A stretch of 56,283 nt of DNA, from contig JAFGEL010000013.1 of assembly GCA_016931615.1 (NCBI GenBank), positions 1-56,283 on the forward strand, written 5' to 3'. The stretch's first letter is position 1, and each line of letters starts with the position of its first letter. Below, piece after piece: positions 26,487-35,087 of this stretch. The stretch comes from Desulfuromonadales bacterium (GTDB lineage Bacteria > Desulfobacterota > Desulfuromonadia > Desulfuromonadales > Geopsychrobacteraceae). Made by a program: the position numbers and the translations under genes. The notes beneath the pieces are model-generated. The model saw nothing but the letters and a program-made list of their open reading frames with translations. It was not told the origin of the DNA and made no database searches.

Positions 26487-27074
26487 TTGTTTCACCATTC
26501 GTTGAAATACTGTCTGTTGATTTGTTGTATAGCCGGGCTGGTCGGCTGTGGCGATCCGGTGACGCGGCACAAGGTGCTCAGCACGCTTTTTGATGGCGTA
26601 CCCTCCCTCCCGCCGGCGGGGCAGATGTGCGACCAGTATTATCAGGAGCGGGTTGCTGCCGAAGCCGCCGGGCGTCAGTTGGATGAAGCGGATGGCGCTG
26701 CAGCCAAACCTATGGGATCGTCCCATAAGCCCTACAAGGAAAAAAACTGTCGCGACTGCCACTCCAACAACAAAAATGTCAATGCCGGACTGATTGCCCC
26801 GAAGCGTGAGCTGTGTGGCGTCTGCCATAAGGATTTCGTCAAGGGGCATAACGTTCATGGCCCGGTCGCGGTGGGCGACTGCCTGGCCTGCCATCTGCCG
26901 CACAATTCATCCTACCCGTCCCTGTTGAAAGAAGGTCCGGACAAGATCTGTGCGACCTGTCATCAGGAATCCCGCCTGGCCGCGGCGATGCATGAGCGGT
27001 TTGTGGTGAAAACCATCAGTTGCGGTGAATGCCACGATCCGCACGCGGGGGATGCCCGCTATTTTCTGAAATAA
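26487..27074 (+). CDS. Pentaheme c-type cytochrome lipoprotein
   Basis: 195 residues with a TTG start behind AGAGGGG. Lipobox LVGC with lipid Cys C21; CXXCH at 88, 110, 132, 155 and 179. Residues 22-85 are heme-free and could be a spacer that fits into a barrel. The next gene, after about 50 bases, is a large outer-membrane beta-barrel, so the pair may form a porin-cytochrome conduit. Same small-lipoprotein-plus-barrel logic as Ext and Oma/Omb conduits of Geobacter; no orthology claimed. Confidence 0.88.
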   Translation: MFHHSLKYCLLICCIAGLVGCGDPVTRHKVLSTLFDGVPSLPPAGQMCDQYYQERVAAEAAGRQLDEADGAAAKPMGSSHKPYKEKNCRDCHSNNKNVNAGLIAPKRELCGVCHKDFVKGHNVHGPVAVGDCLACHLPHNSSYPSLLKEGPDKICATCHQESRLAAAMHERFVVKTISCGECHDPHAGDARYFLK

Positions 27075-27127
27075 CAACGTCCGCTGCGGATGTTGGAATG
27101 ATGCGTTGGGAGACGGGGATCGGGAGC

Positions 27128-29152
27128 ATGGTGTTCTATCGGTTGACACAGCAGAAATCCTCCCGCCAGACCGTCTTTTTACTGCTGCTCTGTTGCGTTT
27201 TTTTTCTACCGCCCTCGCCTGCTGAAGCCGCGCGCAAAAAAGTGATTTTCCAGCTGTCGAACTTCCGTCATTGGGCGCAACTTGAATATGATTACAGCGG
27301 CAAGAGTGACAGCAGTGATGGCGCTGAGGATCGTTACTCTCAGGACCACGAACTCTCGGAAACCTACCACCTGGATATCGATTACGCCATTCTTGATCGG
27401 GATCTGGCCAATGGCGGGCTGGCTGTGGAATTCGGCCTCGATCAGACTTATGAAAATCAAAGCGGCGGCAGCGGTTGCAGCGGAAGCTCAATCGGATTTA
27501 CCGGGGAATACCAGCTGGATCTGATCGCCTTTGAGCGGCGGGTCACTCCGATCACCCTGATGTCGAGTCTGACCCAGGAGCGCATTTCAGCCCCGTTTAC
27601 CGAAAGCTACGATCAGACCCGTCAGGCGCTGGCCGCGGCAATCGCGTTGCGCAACAGTTTTCTGCCGGCGCGTCTGAGTTATCGTTACGACACGACGGAA
27701 ACATCGGGTTTGTCCATCGACCGGATTCAGGACACGGAAGAACTGGCTTTCAGCGTCAGCTCGTCCAGCGCTGACTTCAGTGAAACACGGCTCGATGCCG
27801 AGACCAGTCGCCGTAGTACGGAGCTTTCAGGCCAGTCCACGGTTTTAAACCGGACCGACAGCGATGAAATCGAACTTCACAACCTGCTGCGCTGGGGATC
27901 GCTGAGCAGAAAGAGTTCACTCAATTCACGCTATCGGCTGGTGAAGGATAGTGGCACATCCGAACGGCAGACCCGGACCTGGGATGAAGATCTCAAACTG
28001 CAGCTGGGCGAGGCCTTGTCGTCAGAATTATCCTATGGCTACCGCAATGTCGAAACCCCCAATCAGGAGCAGCGACAGCAGAGTGGTGAGGCCGCCCTTG
28101 AACACCAGCTGTTTGACAGTCTGACAACCCGGCTGAGCTACCGTGTCGATCAAACCGATTACCTGACTGGCGAAGAGCGGGACTGGCAAGCCCAGGCCGG
28201 CTGGTCGTACAGCAAAAAGCTGCCGCGGGACAGTCATCTGAATATGTCCTACCGCTATCGTTACGGTGTAACCGACCGCAACCTGGTCGATCAGCAACTG
28301 ACGGTGATCGATGAAACGTTCACCGTCACGGTCTTTCTCGCCGGGTTTCTTGAGCAGCCCGATATTATTCCGGAAAGTATCGTGGTTTATAGTGCCGATC
28401 GCTCGATAATCTATACCCGTGACACGGAATACCGCATCAATGTCATCGGGCGGCGAACCGAGTTGGAAATCATCGGCGGAGGGATTGTCGCGGGGGATTT
28501 GCTGTCCATTGATTACCTTTACCGCGTCAATAATTCGATCGAATACTCCACCACCGGACATGCTGTTTCCACATCGTTAAGCCTGTTTCAACAACGTTAT
28601 CGCGTTTATGGCAGTTTCAGTACGACCGATCAGACCCTGACGTCCGGTGTCGTCAATGTTTCACCACTGACCGATCAGACCTATGCCCAGGTCGGTTTTG
28701 AGGGCGATTTTGAGGTTGTCTCCTTCGGCAGCAGCTATACTTACCTGGATTCGACTCTCAGTACTGACAAAACCACCGAGGCCTTTGTGAATTATCTCTT
28801 CAGAAAAAACGCCCGCTCGCTGAATTTGCGCCTCACCGAACGTTACACGACAACGCGCCAGAACGAAAGAACCAGCGGATTGACGGGGGACGAGGAAGGG
28901 AGAAACTCGCTGTCGTTCAACGCCGACTATCGCCGTTATCTGCGGCGCAACATGACCCTGAACCTGCGCGGGCGGGTGATCGATATTCGCGGGCAAAACC
29001 GCGACCAGGATGATATTCTGCTCGGCATGATATTTGAAGCGCGTTGGTATAAATTTGAATTGTTGCTGAATGCCGATGTGACCTGGAAGCTTTATGAAGA
29101 CAGAACGGCCCGGGAAGATAATCTCGGGTTTAGAATCAGGCGCTATTTTTAG
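27128..29152 (+). CDS. Large outer-membrane beta-barrel of the cytochrome locus
   Basis: About 674 residues. Signal peptide (hydrophobic 14-30, ending AEA), then long stretches of alternating polar/aromatic residues and a C-terminal Phe (RIRRYF), the outer-membrane barrel signature; likely 20 or more strands. A middle segment (about residues 415-475, IIPESIVVYSADRSI.. AGDLLSIDYLYR) is a non-barrel domain seen in similar barrels of cytochrome clusters. Candidate sleeve for the pentaheme lipoprotein, or exit pore for the filament. The start is uncertain; ATGs at 27098 and 27101 are alternatives. Confidence 0.8.
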   Translation: MVFYRLTQQKSSRQTVFLLLLCCVFFLPPSPAEAARKKVIFQLSNFRHWAQLEYDYSGKSDSSDGAEDRYSQDHELSETYHLDIDYAILDRDLANGGLAVEFGLDQTYENQSGGSGCSGSSIGFTGEYQLDLIAFERRVTPITLMSSLTQERISAPFTESYDQTRQALAAAIALRNSFLPARLSYRYDTTETSGLSIDRIQDTEELAFSVSSSSADFSETRLDAETSRRSTELSGQSTVLNRTDSDEIELHNLLRWGSLSRKSSLNSRYRLVKDSGTSERQTRTWDEDLKLQLGEALSSELSYGYRNVETPNQEQRQQSGEAALEHQLFDSLTTRLSYRVDQTDYLTGEERDWQAQAGWSYSKKLPRDSHLNMSYRYRYGVTDRNLVDQQLTVIDETFTVTVFLAGFLEQPDIIPESIVVYSADRSIIYTRDTEYRINVIGRRTELEIIGGGIVAGDLLSIDYLYRVNNSIEYSTTGHAVSTSLSLFQQRYRVYGSFSTTDQTLTSGVVNVSPLTDQTYAQVGFEGDFEVVSFGSSYTYLDSTLSTDKTTEAFVNYLFRKNARSLNLRLTERYTTTRQNERTSGLTGDEEGRNSLSFNADYRRYLRRNMTLNLRGRVIDIRGQNRDQDDILLGMIFEARWYKFELLLNADVTWKLYEDRTAREDNLGFRIRRYF

Positions 29153-29179
29153 CTCTCAGATCCACAATAGATGCTGTTT

Positions 29180-29207
29180 GCCGCCAAGTTTCCAAGGGCA
29201 CCAAGAA
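29180..29207 (+). repeat. Third copy of the 28-base repeat
   Basis: Single copy of the repeat seen as an inverted pair at 26347-26437, with the same CACCAAGAA core, followed by a different repeat-like stretch (GCAGAGGCGCTGAG, 29218-29231). Located in the 102-base gap before the second NHL gene. Confidence 0.6.
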
Positions 29208-29254
29208 AACTTTAATGCAGAGGCGCTGAGTAAGGCGGAGCACGCAGAGAGAGT

Positions 29255-30301
29255 TTGAATGTGAATTGTGAAATGCGCAGATTTTGCACAATACAACGAC
29301 TGATCATTGTCCTGGCAGGACTGTTTTTGCTGGTTGGCTGTTCCGGTCATCAAGTTCCGGAACAGGATCTTGTCACCACCAAGCTCGTTTGGCCCGCGGC
29401 GCCGTTGGACGCAAAAATCGCCTGGGTCGGGGAATATCAGGTGCTCGAAGATACTGCGTCACGCACGGGTTTCTGGGGTAAACTCGGTGATTTTTTCCTC
29501 GGCCCTAAAATTGCTCATATGACTCGACCCTACGGGGTCTGTACCGACAATGGCAGCCGCTTGTTTGTAGCCGACACGGCGGGGGCGAAAATTCATGTTT
29601 TCGATATGGTGAATGAAAGTTATTTCGCCATAGAGGGGGATGAAAATGCCGGACTTCAGGCCCCCATCGGCCTGAATTTTTTCGACAATGGCCTCTATAT
29701 CACCGATTCAGCACAGGGCCGAATCCTGCGCTACGATTTTCAGCGCCGGCATTTGGATCTCTGGGGGCCTCGGGATCTGCAGCGTCCGACCGGCATCACT
29801 GTTGACCAGGGTTCGGGATGGTTTTATGTCACCGATACCGCGGCCCACGAAATCGTGGTCCTTGATCGCTCCGGCGTCGAAAAGTTCCGTTTCGGCGGGC
29901 GCGGCACGGGAAACGGGGAGTTCAATTTCCCCACCGATATCTGGGCGGACGGCACGGATCGAATTTACGTGACCGACGCTCTCAACGCGCGGATTCAGAT
30001 TTTTACCGGCGCCGGAGAGTTTGTCTCGGCTTTCGGTCAGGCGGGGGATACGCCGGGAAGTTTTGCCAAACCCAAGGGTCTGGCGGTTGATTCGCACGGT
30101 CATATTTTTGTCTGTGATGCCCTGTTTGACGCGGTTCAGGTTTTCGACCGAGACGGCCGGTTGTTGATCAGCTTTGGTGATAACGGTACGCGGCCGGGGC
30201 AGTTCTGGATGCCTTCGGGCCTGTTTATTGATCGGCAGAATCGGATTTTTGTCGCGGATACCTACAACCGCAGAATTCAGGTATTTCAGTCCGTTCACTG
30301 A
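29255..30301 (+). CDS. NHL-repeat beta-propeller lipoprotein (second copy)
   Basis: 348 residues with a TTG start behind GAGAGAG; GTG 29261 or ATG 29273 are alternatives. Lipobox LVGC (lipid Cys near 28). Six NHL-type blades with recurring RPYGV, LFVADTAGAKIHVFD, RPTGITVD, FYVTDTAAHEIVVLD, FPTDIW, KPKGLAVD and IFVADTYNRRIQVFQ. A diverged paralogue of the lipoprotein at 25132-26274; the two flank the pentaheme/barrel pair. Probably attached to the outer membrane; likely scaffold or chaperone for cytochromes (inference). Confidence 0.87.
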   Translation: MNVNCEMRRFCTIQRLIIVLAGLFLLVGCSGHQVPEQDLVTTKLVWPAAPLDAKIAWVGEYQVLEDTASRTGFWGKLGDFFLGPKIAHMTRPYGVCTDNGSRLFVADTAGAKIHVFDMVNESYFAIEGDENAGLQAPIGLNFFDNGLYITDSAQGRILRYDFQRRHLDLWGPRDLQRPTGITVDQGSGWFYVTDTAAHEIVVLDRSGVEKFRFGGRGTGNGEFNFPTDIWADGTDRIYVTDALNARIQIFTGAGEFVSAFGQAGDTPGSFAKPKGLAVDSHGHIFVCDALFDAVQVFDRDGRLLISFGDNGTRPGQFWMPSGLFIDRQNRIFVADTYNRRIQVFQSVH

Positions 30302-30375
30302 ATAGCGGAATCTGGGTGTCTTGGAATTCCTGAATGAAAGCGATAGCTGGATAGCGTAAGTTTATAGAGGCTTCT

Positions 30376-32064
30376 ATGGGACGCTGCAGGACAAAACTTT
30401 TACAGTTGGCGGGTGCTCTGGTGGGACTGATTATTCTTGTTCCGCTCAGCTATGGCGATATTTTAACCACCAAGCACAATCTTTCTGTCAGTGGACCGGG
30501 GAGTATTACCGCGACCGCTGAGGACCGGGTGTGTGTCTTCTGTCACACTCCCCATCACGCCACCGCTGTTGCTCCTCTGTGGAACCGGTCATTGAGTCAC
30601 GCGATCTATAATCTCTACGGATCTTCGACCCTGGTTGCGGAACCGGGTCAGCCCACCGGCGCTTCGCGCCTGTGTCTCAGCTGCCATGACGGTACCATCG
30701 CCATCGGTATGCTCGAAGGTTTAACGGAACCGATTCCGTTGAGCGGTGGCATCACCACTATGCCTGGAGGGCTTTCCAATCTGGAGACCGACCTGTCCGA
30801 TGATCATCCGATTTCCTTTGCCTATACCTCGACGCTGGCGGCCCAACGCGGAGAGTTGAAAGACCCACAGTCTCTGCCTGCAGAGATCAGTCTTGAAAGT
30901 GGCCAGCTGTTGCAGTGTACCAGCTGCCATGACCCGCATAAGGATATCCACGGCAAGTTTCTGGTCATGAGCAATCAGAATTCAGCTCTCTGTCTCGCTT
31001 GTCACGACAAAACCGGCTGGCAGACCAGCAGCCATGCGACCGCTATCGCCACGGCCGAGAATGGTTGTCAGAACTGCCATCAACCTCATGGTGCCCCGGG
31101 CGCGAAACATCTGTTGCAGAGCGCGCTTGAAGAAGGAAACTGTCTGACCACCTGTCACAACGGCAGCGGTGACGGGATCAACATTCAGACTCCGATCAGC
31201 CAGTTCTATAACCATCCGATGAACTATGCGACCGGAGTTCATGATCCGACTGAAAATCCCTTAACCATGAGCAAGCATGTTGAATGTGCCGACTGTCATA
31301 ACCCTCACCAGGTCAGCGATCAGGGGGCCCCGCTCGATTCACCTCCGGATGTCAACGGTCGCCTGACGGGCGTCAAGGGGATCAGTATTTCCGGGGCGGT
31401 TCTGGACCAGGCCGGCTACGAATATGAAGTCTGTTTCAAATGTCATGCGGATAATGCTTTTGTCAGTAGCTTTGTCGTGCCCAGGAAGATTCAGGAAACC
31501 AACGAACGGCTCAGGTATGATCCGGAAAATCCCTCTTTTCATCCGGTTGCCGCCCTGGGGAAGAACCCTGATGTGCCCAGCCTCAGGCCAGGATACACGG
31601 AAACAAGTATGATTTACTGCAGCGACTGCCACGGCAGTGATGTCAGCGTCAAAGCGGGGGGAATCGGGGCGGATGGCCCGCACGGGTCGATCTATCCACA
31701 CATCCTGATTGCCCGCTATGAGCAGGACACTTATCCCTTGAGTTACAGCGTGTCGAATTACGCGCTGTGTTTCCGTTGTCACGATCCTGATCTCCTGTTT
31801 GCCATGGACGGCAGCGGAACAAATTTTGGCACCGGGAACAAGAGCAGCCATAGAACCCATGTCTTGAGTTATGGTGCGCCCTGCAGTGCCTGCCACGATC
31901 CACATGGCGTGCCGTTAACGGGTGGTGCGACAACTTCAGCCAATGCCCATCTGATCAATTTTGACAGCCGCTTCGTTAATCCGTCCACGGCTGTTTATGA
32001 TTCCGTCAACAGATCATGCTCGGTCAGCTGCCATAACCGCAACCCGAAATTCTACGGGATGTAA
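30376..32064 (+). CDS. Cytochrome with 10 CXXCH plus 2 CX3CH and OmcE-like N-terminus
   Basis: 562 residues with a signal peptide (about 1-27). CXXCH at 53, 100, 181, 206, 231, 304, 353, 415, 465 and 503, plus CX3CH at 256-261 and 548-553: up to 12 hemes. Residues about 30-212 follow the OmcE pattern step by step (KHNLS, CVFCHTPHH, PLWN, RLCLSCHDGTIAI, TDLSDDHP, CTSCHDPH, SALCLACH), then about 350 further residues with eight hemes, ending in a segment with CSACHDPHG and SCSVSCH. The OmcE-like part could dock with the filament, the remainder with other cytochromes (inference). Clear AGAGG ribosome binding site. Followed by a membrane protein with a HAMP-like segment. Confidence 0.9.
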   Translation: MGRCRTKLLQLAGALVGLIILVPLSYGDILTTKHNLSVSGPGSITATAEDRVCVFCHTPHHATAVAPLWNRSLSHAIYNLYGSSTLVAEPGQPTGASRLCLSCHDGTIAIGMLEGLTEPIPLSGGITTMPGGLSNLETDLSDDHPISFAYTSTLAAQRGELKDPQSLPAEISLESGQLLQCTSCHDPHKDIHGKFLVMSNQNSALCLACHDKTGWQTSSHATAIATAENGCQNCHQPHGAPGAKHLLQSALEEGNCLTTCHNGSGDGINIQTPISQFYNHPMNYATGVHDPTENPLTMSKHVECADCHNPHQVSDQGAPLDSPPDVNGRLTGVKGISISGAVLDQAGYEYEVCFKCHADNAFVSSFVVPRKIQETNERLRYDPENPSFHPVAALGKNPDVPSLRPGYTETSMIYCSDCHGSDVSVKAGGIGADGPHGSIYPHILIARYEQDTYPLSYSVSNYALCFRCHDPDLLFAMDGSGTNFGTGNKSSHRTHVLSYGAPCSACHDPHGVPLTGGATTSANAHLINFDSRFVNPSTAVYDSVNRSCSVSCHNRNPKFYGM

Positions 32065-32096
32065 CAGTGGATAGGGGTAGAAAGGTGAAGGATTCT

Positions 32097-32642
32097 ATGA
32101 ATCAGTCAAAGCCCGTTCAATTAAGCTTCAGTTCGGCTTTTCAGCTCAAATACGGCCTGGTTGTGCTGATGGTTTTTGTGTGTGTCAACGGATTGTTGTA
32201 TCTGCTTCTGGACCGCGCCCTTGGGGGTACTTATCTGGAAAGTCTAAGAACGCTTTATTTTCTCGATCAGAACCTGCCGTTTTATCTGGGGGTGATCGGA
32301 CTGATACAGATTCTGGTTATTCTGGTTCTGACTCTGATCATCACCCTGCTGGTGTCCCATCAGATTGCCGGTCCGATTTTTCGCTATGAAGAGGTTCTCG
32401 GCCAGGTCGCTGCCGGTCAATTCCCCGAACGGGTGGCAACGCGAAAAACGGATCAGCTGAAGCCGATGGTTGATTCCCTGAATGATCTGTCAACCTCCTT
32501 AAGGGGTGTCTATCGCAATGCGCAGATATTGAGCGAAGAATTGTCTTCCTCGGGGAAGCCGGATACGGAGCTTGTGACCCGGCAGATCTGCCGGATTCGA
32601 GAAAACATGGGTGAATTCCTGCCGGACGGAGGGGATAAGTGA
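32097..32642 (+). CDS. Two-TM membrane protein with HAMP-like segment, no output domain (A)
   Basis: 181 residues from the ATG behind GAAGGA. Transmembrane helices at about 18-38 and 62-86, separated by a short periplasmic loop; a HAMP-like segment follows (SHQIAGPIFRYEEVLGQVAAGQF) and a coiled-coil tail. Proteins of chemoreceptors or kinases carry such a part, but there is no kinase, cyclase or methyl-accepting domain here. The stop overlaps the next gene's GTG, so translation is coupled to the 7-heme cytochrome. Possibly a membrane subunit or assembly factor for it. Confidence 0.75.
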   Translation: MNQSKPVQLSFSSAFQLKYGLVVLMVFVCVNGLLYLLLDRALGGTYLESLRTLYFLDQNLPFYLGVIGLIQILVILVLTLIITLLVSHQIAGPIFRYEEVLGQVAAGQFPERVATRKTDQLKPMVDSLNDLSTSLRGVYRNAQILSEELSSSGKPDTELVTRQICRIRENMGEFLPDGGDK

Positions 32643-33436
32643 AATTCAGAGCGGTTTTCACCTGTCTGTTCGGCTTGAGCCTTGGGTCGCTGCTCTTCGG
32701 GGTTGTGATCTGGGGCAGCCTGACCGACCGGGGTCATGATTTTACCGGACGCTGTGAAAGCTGTCATCTTTCGCAACCGCAAGCTGGAGAACCGGGACGT
32801 TTTGCCCGTTCAATCAGTTTTCTCTGTCTGGAGTGTCACAATGTGCCGCGCGATAATTCTCATCCCATCGGCATTGTTCCCAGCATGCCTGTTCCGGATG
32901 GCTTCCGGCTTGACTGGAGCGGCAAGATGACCTGTGTGACCTGCCATGATCCGCACGCTTCGGCCGCCAATCAGTATCTGAGAACTGAGGCGCGCGGTCG
33001 GGATTTTTGCAGCCTCTGTCACCGAGGGTTGATGCCGATGCAGGATCCGCACCTCGGCACCGTCAGCATTGCCCACTCAAAATCGGGTGTTTATCACGAA
33101 AACGCAGCTATGACGCAGATTCTGGATCGCGTTTCCCTGGAGTGTCTCAGTTGCCACGATGGTGTTATTGCTTCGGATGCCAGCTATAAAATTGTCGGCG
33201 AAGATGCTTTGACCTACCAGCGCGACGGTTTGTCGCACCCCATCGGGATGGATTATCGCAGGGCAACGTTAAAGGATCGGGAACTGCGTCCCGTTGAGAC
33301 CCTTTCCCCCTATATTGCTTTGTATGACGGCAAGGTCGGATGTGCTTCCTGTCACAATCCATATTCCAGTCAGCATCGTATGCTGACGATGAACAACAGT
33401 GGTAGTGCGCTCTGTCTAGAGTGTCATATCAAATAG
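32639..33436 (+). CDS. Membrane-anchored 7-heme c-type cytochrome
   Basis: 265 residues; N-terminal hydrophobic helix (about 5-26) without a clear cleavage site, so probably an inner-membrane anchor. CXXCH at 39, 63, 99, 124, 169, 235 and 259. The last about 100 residues (ECLSCHDGVIA.. LSHPIGMDY.. CASCHNPY.. MNNSGSALCLECHIK) resemble hemes 2-4 of the OmcE-like protein, down to the final CxxCHIK. Likely a periplasmic entry point moving electrons from the quinone pool or a membrane partner to the outer chain (inference). GTG start, coupled to the upstream gene. Confidence 0.88.
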   Translation: MKFRAVFTCLFGLSLGSLLFGVVIWGSLTDRGHDFTGRCESCHLSQPQAGEPGRFARSISFLCLECHNVPRDNSHPIGIVPSMPVPDGFRLDWSGKMTCVTCHDPHASAANQYLRTEARGRDFCSLCHRGLMPMQDPHLGTVSIAHSKSGVYHENAAMTQILDRVSLECLSCHDGVIASDASYKIVGEDALTYQRDGLSHPIGMDYRRATLKDRELRPVETLSPYIALYDGKVGCASCHNPYSSQHRMLTMNNSGSALCLECHIK

Positions 33437-33456
33437 TTGCAAGAGGAGAATAGCCG

Positions 33457-34017
33457 ATGGCCCGCCCGAGTTTTCTTAAACGCAAGTTTTATATCAAAAA
33501 GCAGTTTCAGGGGCGCTTTGTCCTGCTTTATACCCTGGCTATCTCACTTATTGCCGGTCTTGGGATTGTGTTGCTTTATTGGCAGATTGATCGAGCAGTG
33601 GAACAGCACCTGTATAAAACGCATATCAAAATAGCGCGGGTCAGCGATTTTCTGGTCGATCTTCTGTTTAATGTCAATTTTGCCATTATCGGGGTGATCT
33701 TTATTGCTGTACTGATAATTTCTCTGCTGGTTTTTCGTCGGATCAATCGAAATTTCCTGAGCATGAATGAGACGATTCAGTCGATCGCACGCGGCAATTT
33801 CAGCAGGCCCTTCACTTGTGAAAAATGTCTGATGCAGGCCGGAGAATTGACTGCGATCCTCGAACAGGCACGCATCAACAATCGCTTCTGGTTTGAGCAA
33901 CTCAGAGATGCCCTGAATAAAATAGAAACTGGCCTGAAGCCGGGGGGCGATCAACAGGAGTTGGAGCGTGGCCGGGAAAAGCTCAACGCTGTTCTTGAAA
34001 AGATCTCTTTAACATAA
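33457..34017 (+). CDS. Two-TM membrane protein with HAMP-like segment, no output domain (B)
   Basis: 186 residues behind AGAGGAG. TM helices at about 22-44 and 66-90, then a HAMP-like segment (FRRINRNFLSMNETIQSIARGNFSR is the helix-1/loop part) with a CEKC cysteine pair and a C-terminal helix. Similar plan to the protein at 32097-32642 but little residue identity by eye. No enzymatic domain. The pair flanks the 7-heme cytochrome, so they may form a heterodimer linked to it; the CxxC could sense redox state. Confidence 0.72.
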   Translation: MARPSFLKRKFYIKKQFQGRFVLLYTLAISLIAGLGIVLLYWQIDRAVEQHLYKTHIKIARVSDFLVDLLFNVNFAIIGVIFIAVLIISLLVFRRINRNFLSMNETIQSIARGNFSRPFTCEKCLMQAGELTAILEQARINNRFWFEQLRDALNKIETGLKPGGDQQELERGREKLNAVLEKISLT

Positions 34018-34060
34018 CTCTATTAACGCTTAACTGCTTGATGTCATCAGGAGCTCCTGC

Positions 34061-35035
34061 ATGCTGAAATCATTAACTCTGGGTCTGTGTTTGCCTGTTT
34101 TGCTGGGGGCGGTCTTTTTTCATCCAGCGACAGCTTGTGCCGGTGAAGATATTGTTGCGATGGTTGCGGAAACTCCGGTGACTGAATACGAGCTGAATCG
34201 TGAAATGCAGCGCATCCTGCCGATGAATACAAGTTTTCATGGCGGGATTTCCGCAGAAAAGATTGCCGAGGTGAGAGAGCAGGTGCTGAACAACCTGATT
34301 GAACAGGGCTATAAGGCTCAGTTCGCTTTGGAGCAGAAGCTGCGTGTGTCCCGGGCTGAGCGGGAAGAACGGCTGAAGAATATTCGCGAAAAATTTACCA
34401 CGGAAAAAGCCTTACAGGACGCCCTCGGCAAAGAGAAAATCGAGGATTTTTATCAATCCATTGATCGCATGCTGCTGGCCCGGAAAGCTGAGGAACTGGC
34501 GGTCGGTTCAAAAACCAAGATATCTGAAAGTGAAATCCGTGATTTTTATGAGCGCAACAAGAAGATGTTCAACCGACCCAAGCAGTATCGAGCCAGCCAT
34601 ATCCTGATCAAAGTCGATCCGGCACGGATCGCGACCGACAAGGAACCAGCACGCTTGAAAGCTGAAGAATTGGCTGAACGGGCACGCAATGGCGAGGACT
34701 TTTACAATCTCGCTTACTATAATTCCGATGACCGCACAAAAATGGTTGGAGGTGATATCGGCTATTTTCACAGCGGTCAGATCGTCAGGGAATTTGAAGA
34801 TGCGATCGCTGATCTCAGCCCGGGAGATGTCGCCGGTCCGGTTGAAACTCTGGCTGGTTTTCATGTGATTAAACTGACCGAAGTCAATGAGCCGAAACAA
34901 CTGGAATTTGAAGAGGTGAAAGATAAAATCCGCCGGCAGCAGGAAAAGAAAAAGTACGATCTGCTCTACGCCGACTGGATGTCCGCCTTGAAAAGTAAAT
35001 ATTCACATCAGCTGCTTCTTCGAGAAGTTCAATAG
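34061..35035 (+). CDS. Periplasmic parvulin-type prolyl isomerase (PpiC/SurA-like)
   Basis: 324 residues with a signal peptide ending near ACA. N-terminal SurA-like helical chaperone part (about 28-165), a parvulin domain at about 175-275 (YRASHILIKVD.. GGDIGYFHSGQIVREFEDAI.. VETLAGFHVIKL) with the expected catalytic residues, and a C-terminal helix. It would help fold exported proteins; a PPIase gene next to OmcE/OmcS-type genes is a recurring neighbour in Geobacter. Last gene on the plus strand of the locus, convergent with the dodecaheme operon. Confidence 0.9.
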   Translation: MLKSLTLGLCLPVLLGAVFFHPATACAGEDIVAMVAETPVTEYELNREMQRILPMNTSFHGGISAEKIAEVREQVLNNLIEQGYKAQFALEQKLRVSRAEREERLKNIREKFTTEKALQDALGKEKIEDFYQSIDRMLLARKAEELAVGSKTKISESEIRDFYERNKKMFNRPKQYRASHILIKVDPARIATDKEPARLKAEELAERARNGEDFYNLAYYNSDDRTKMVGGDIGYFHSGQIVREFEDAIADLSPGDVAGPVETLAGFHVIKLTEVNEPKQLEFEEVKDKIRRQQEKKKYDLLYADWMSALKSKYSHQLLLREVQ

Positions 35036-35087
35036 ATTGAGAGGATAACATCTGCAGTAAACGCTCAGCGCAATTCGATTGTTATTC

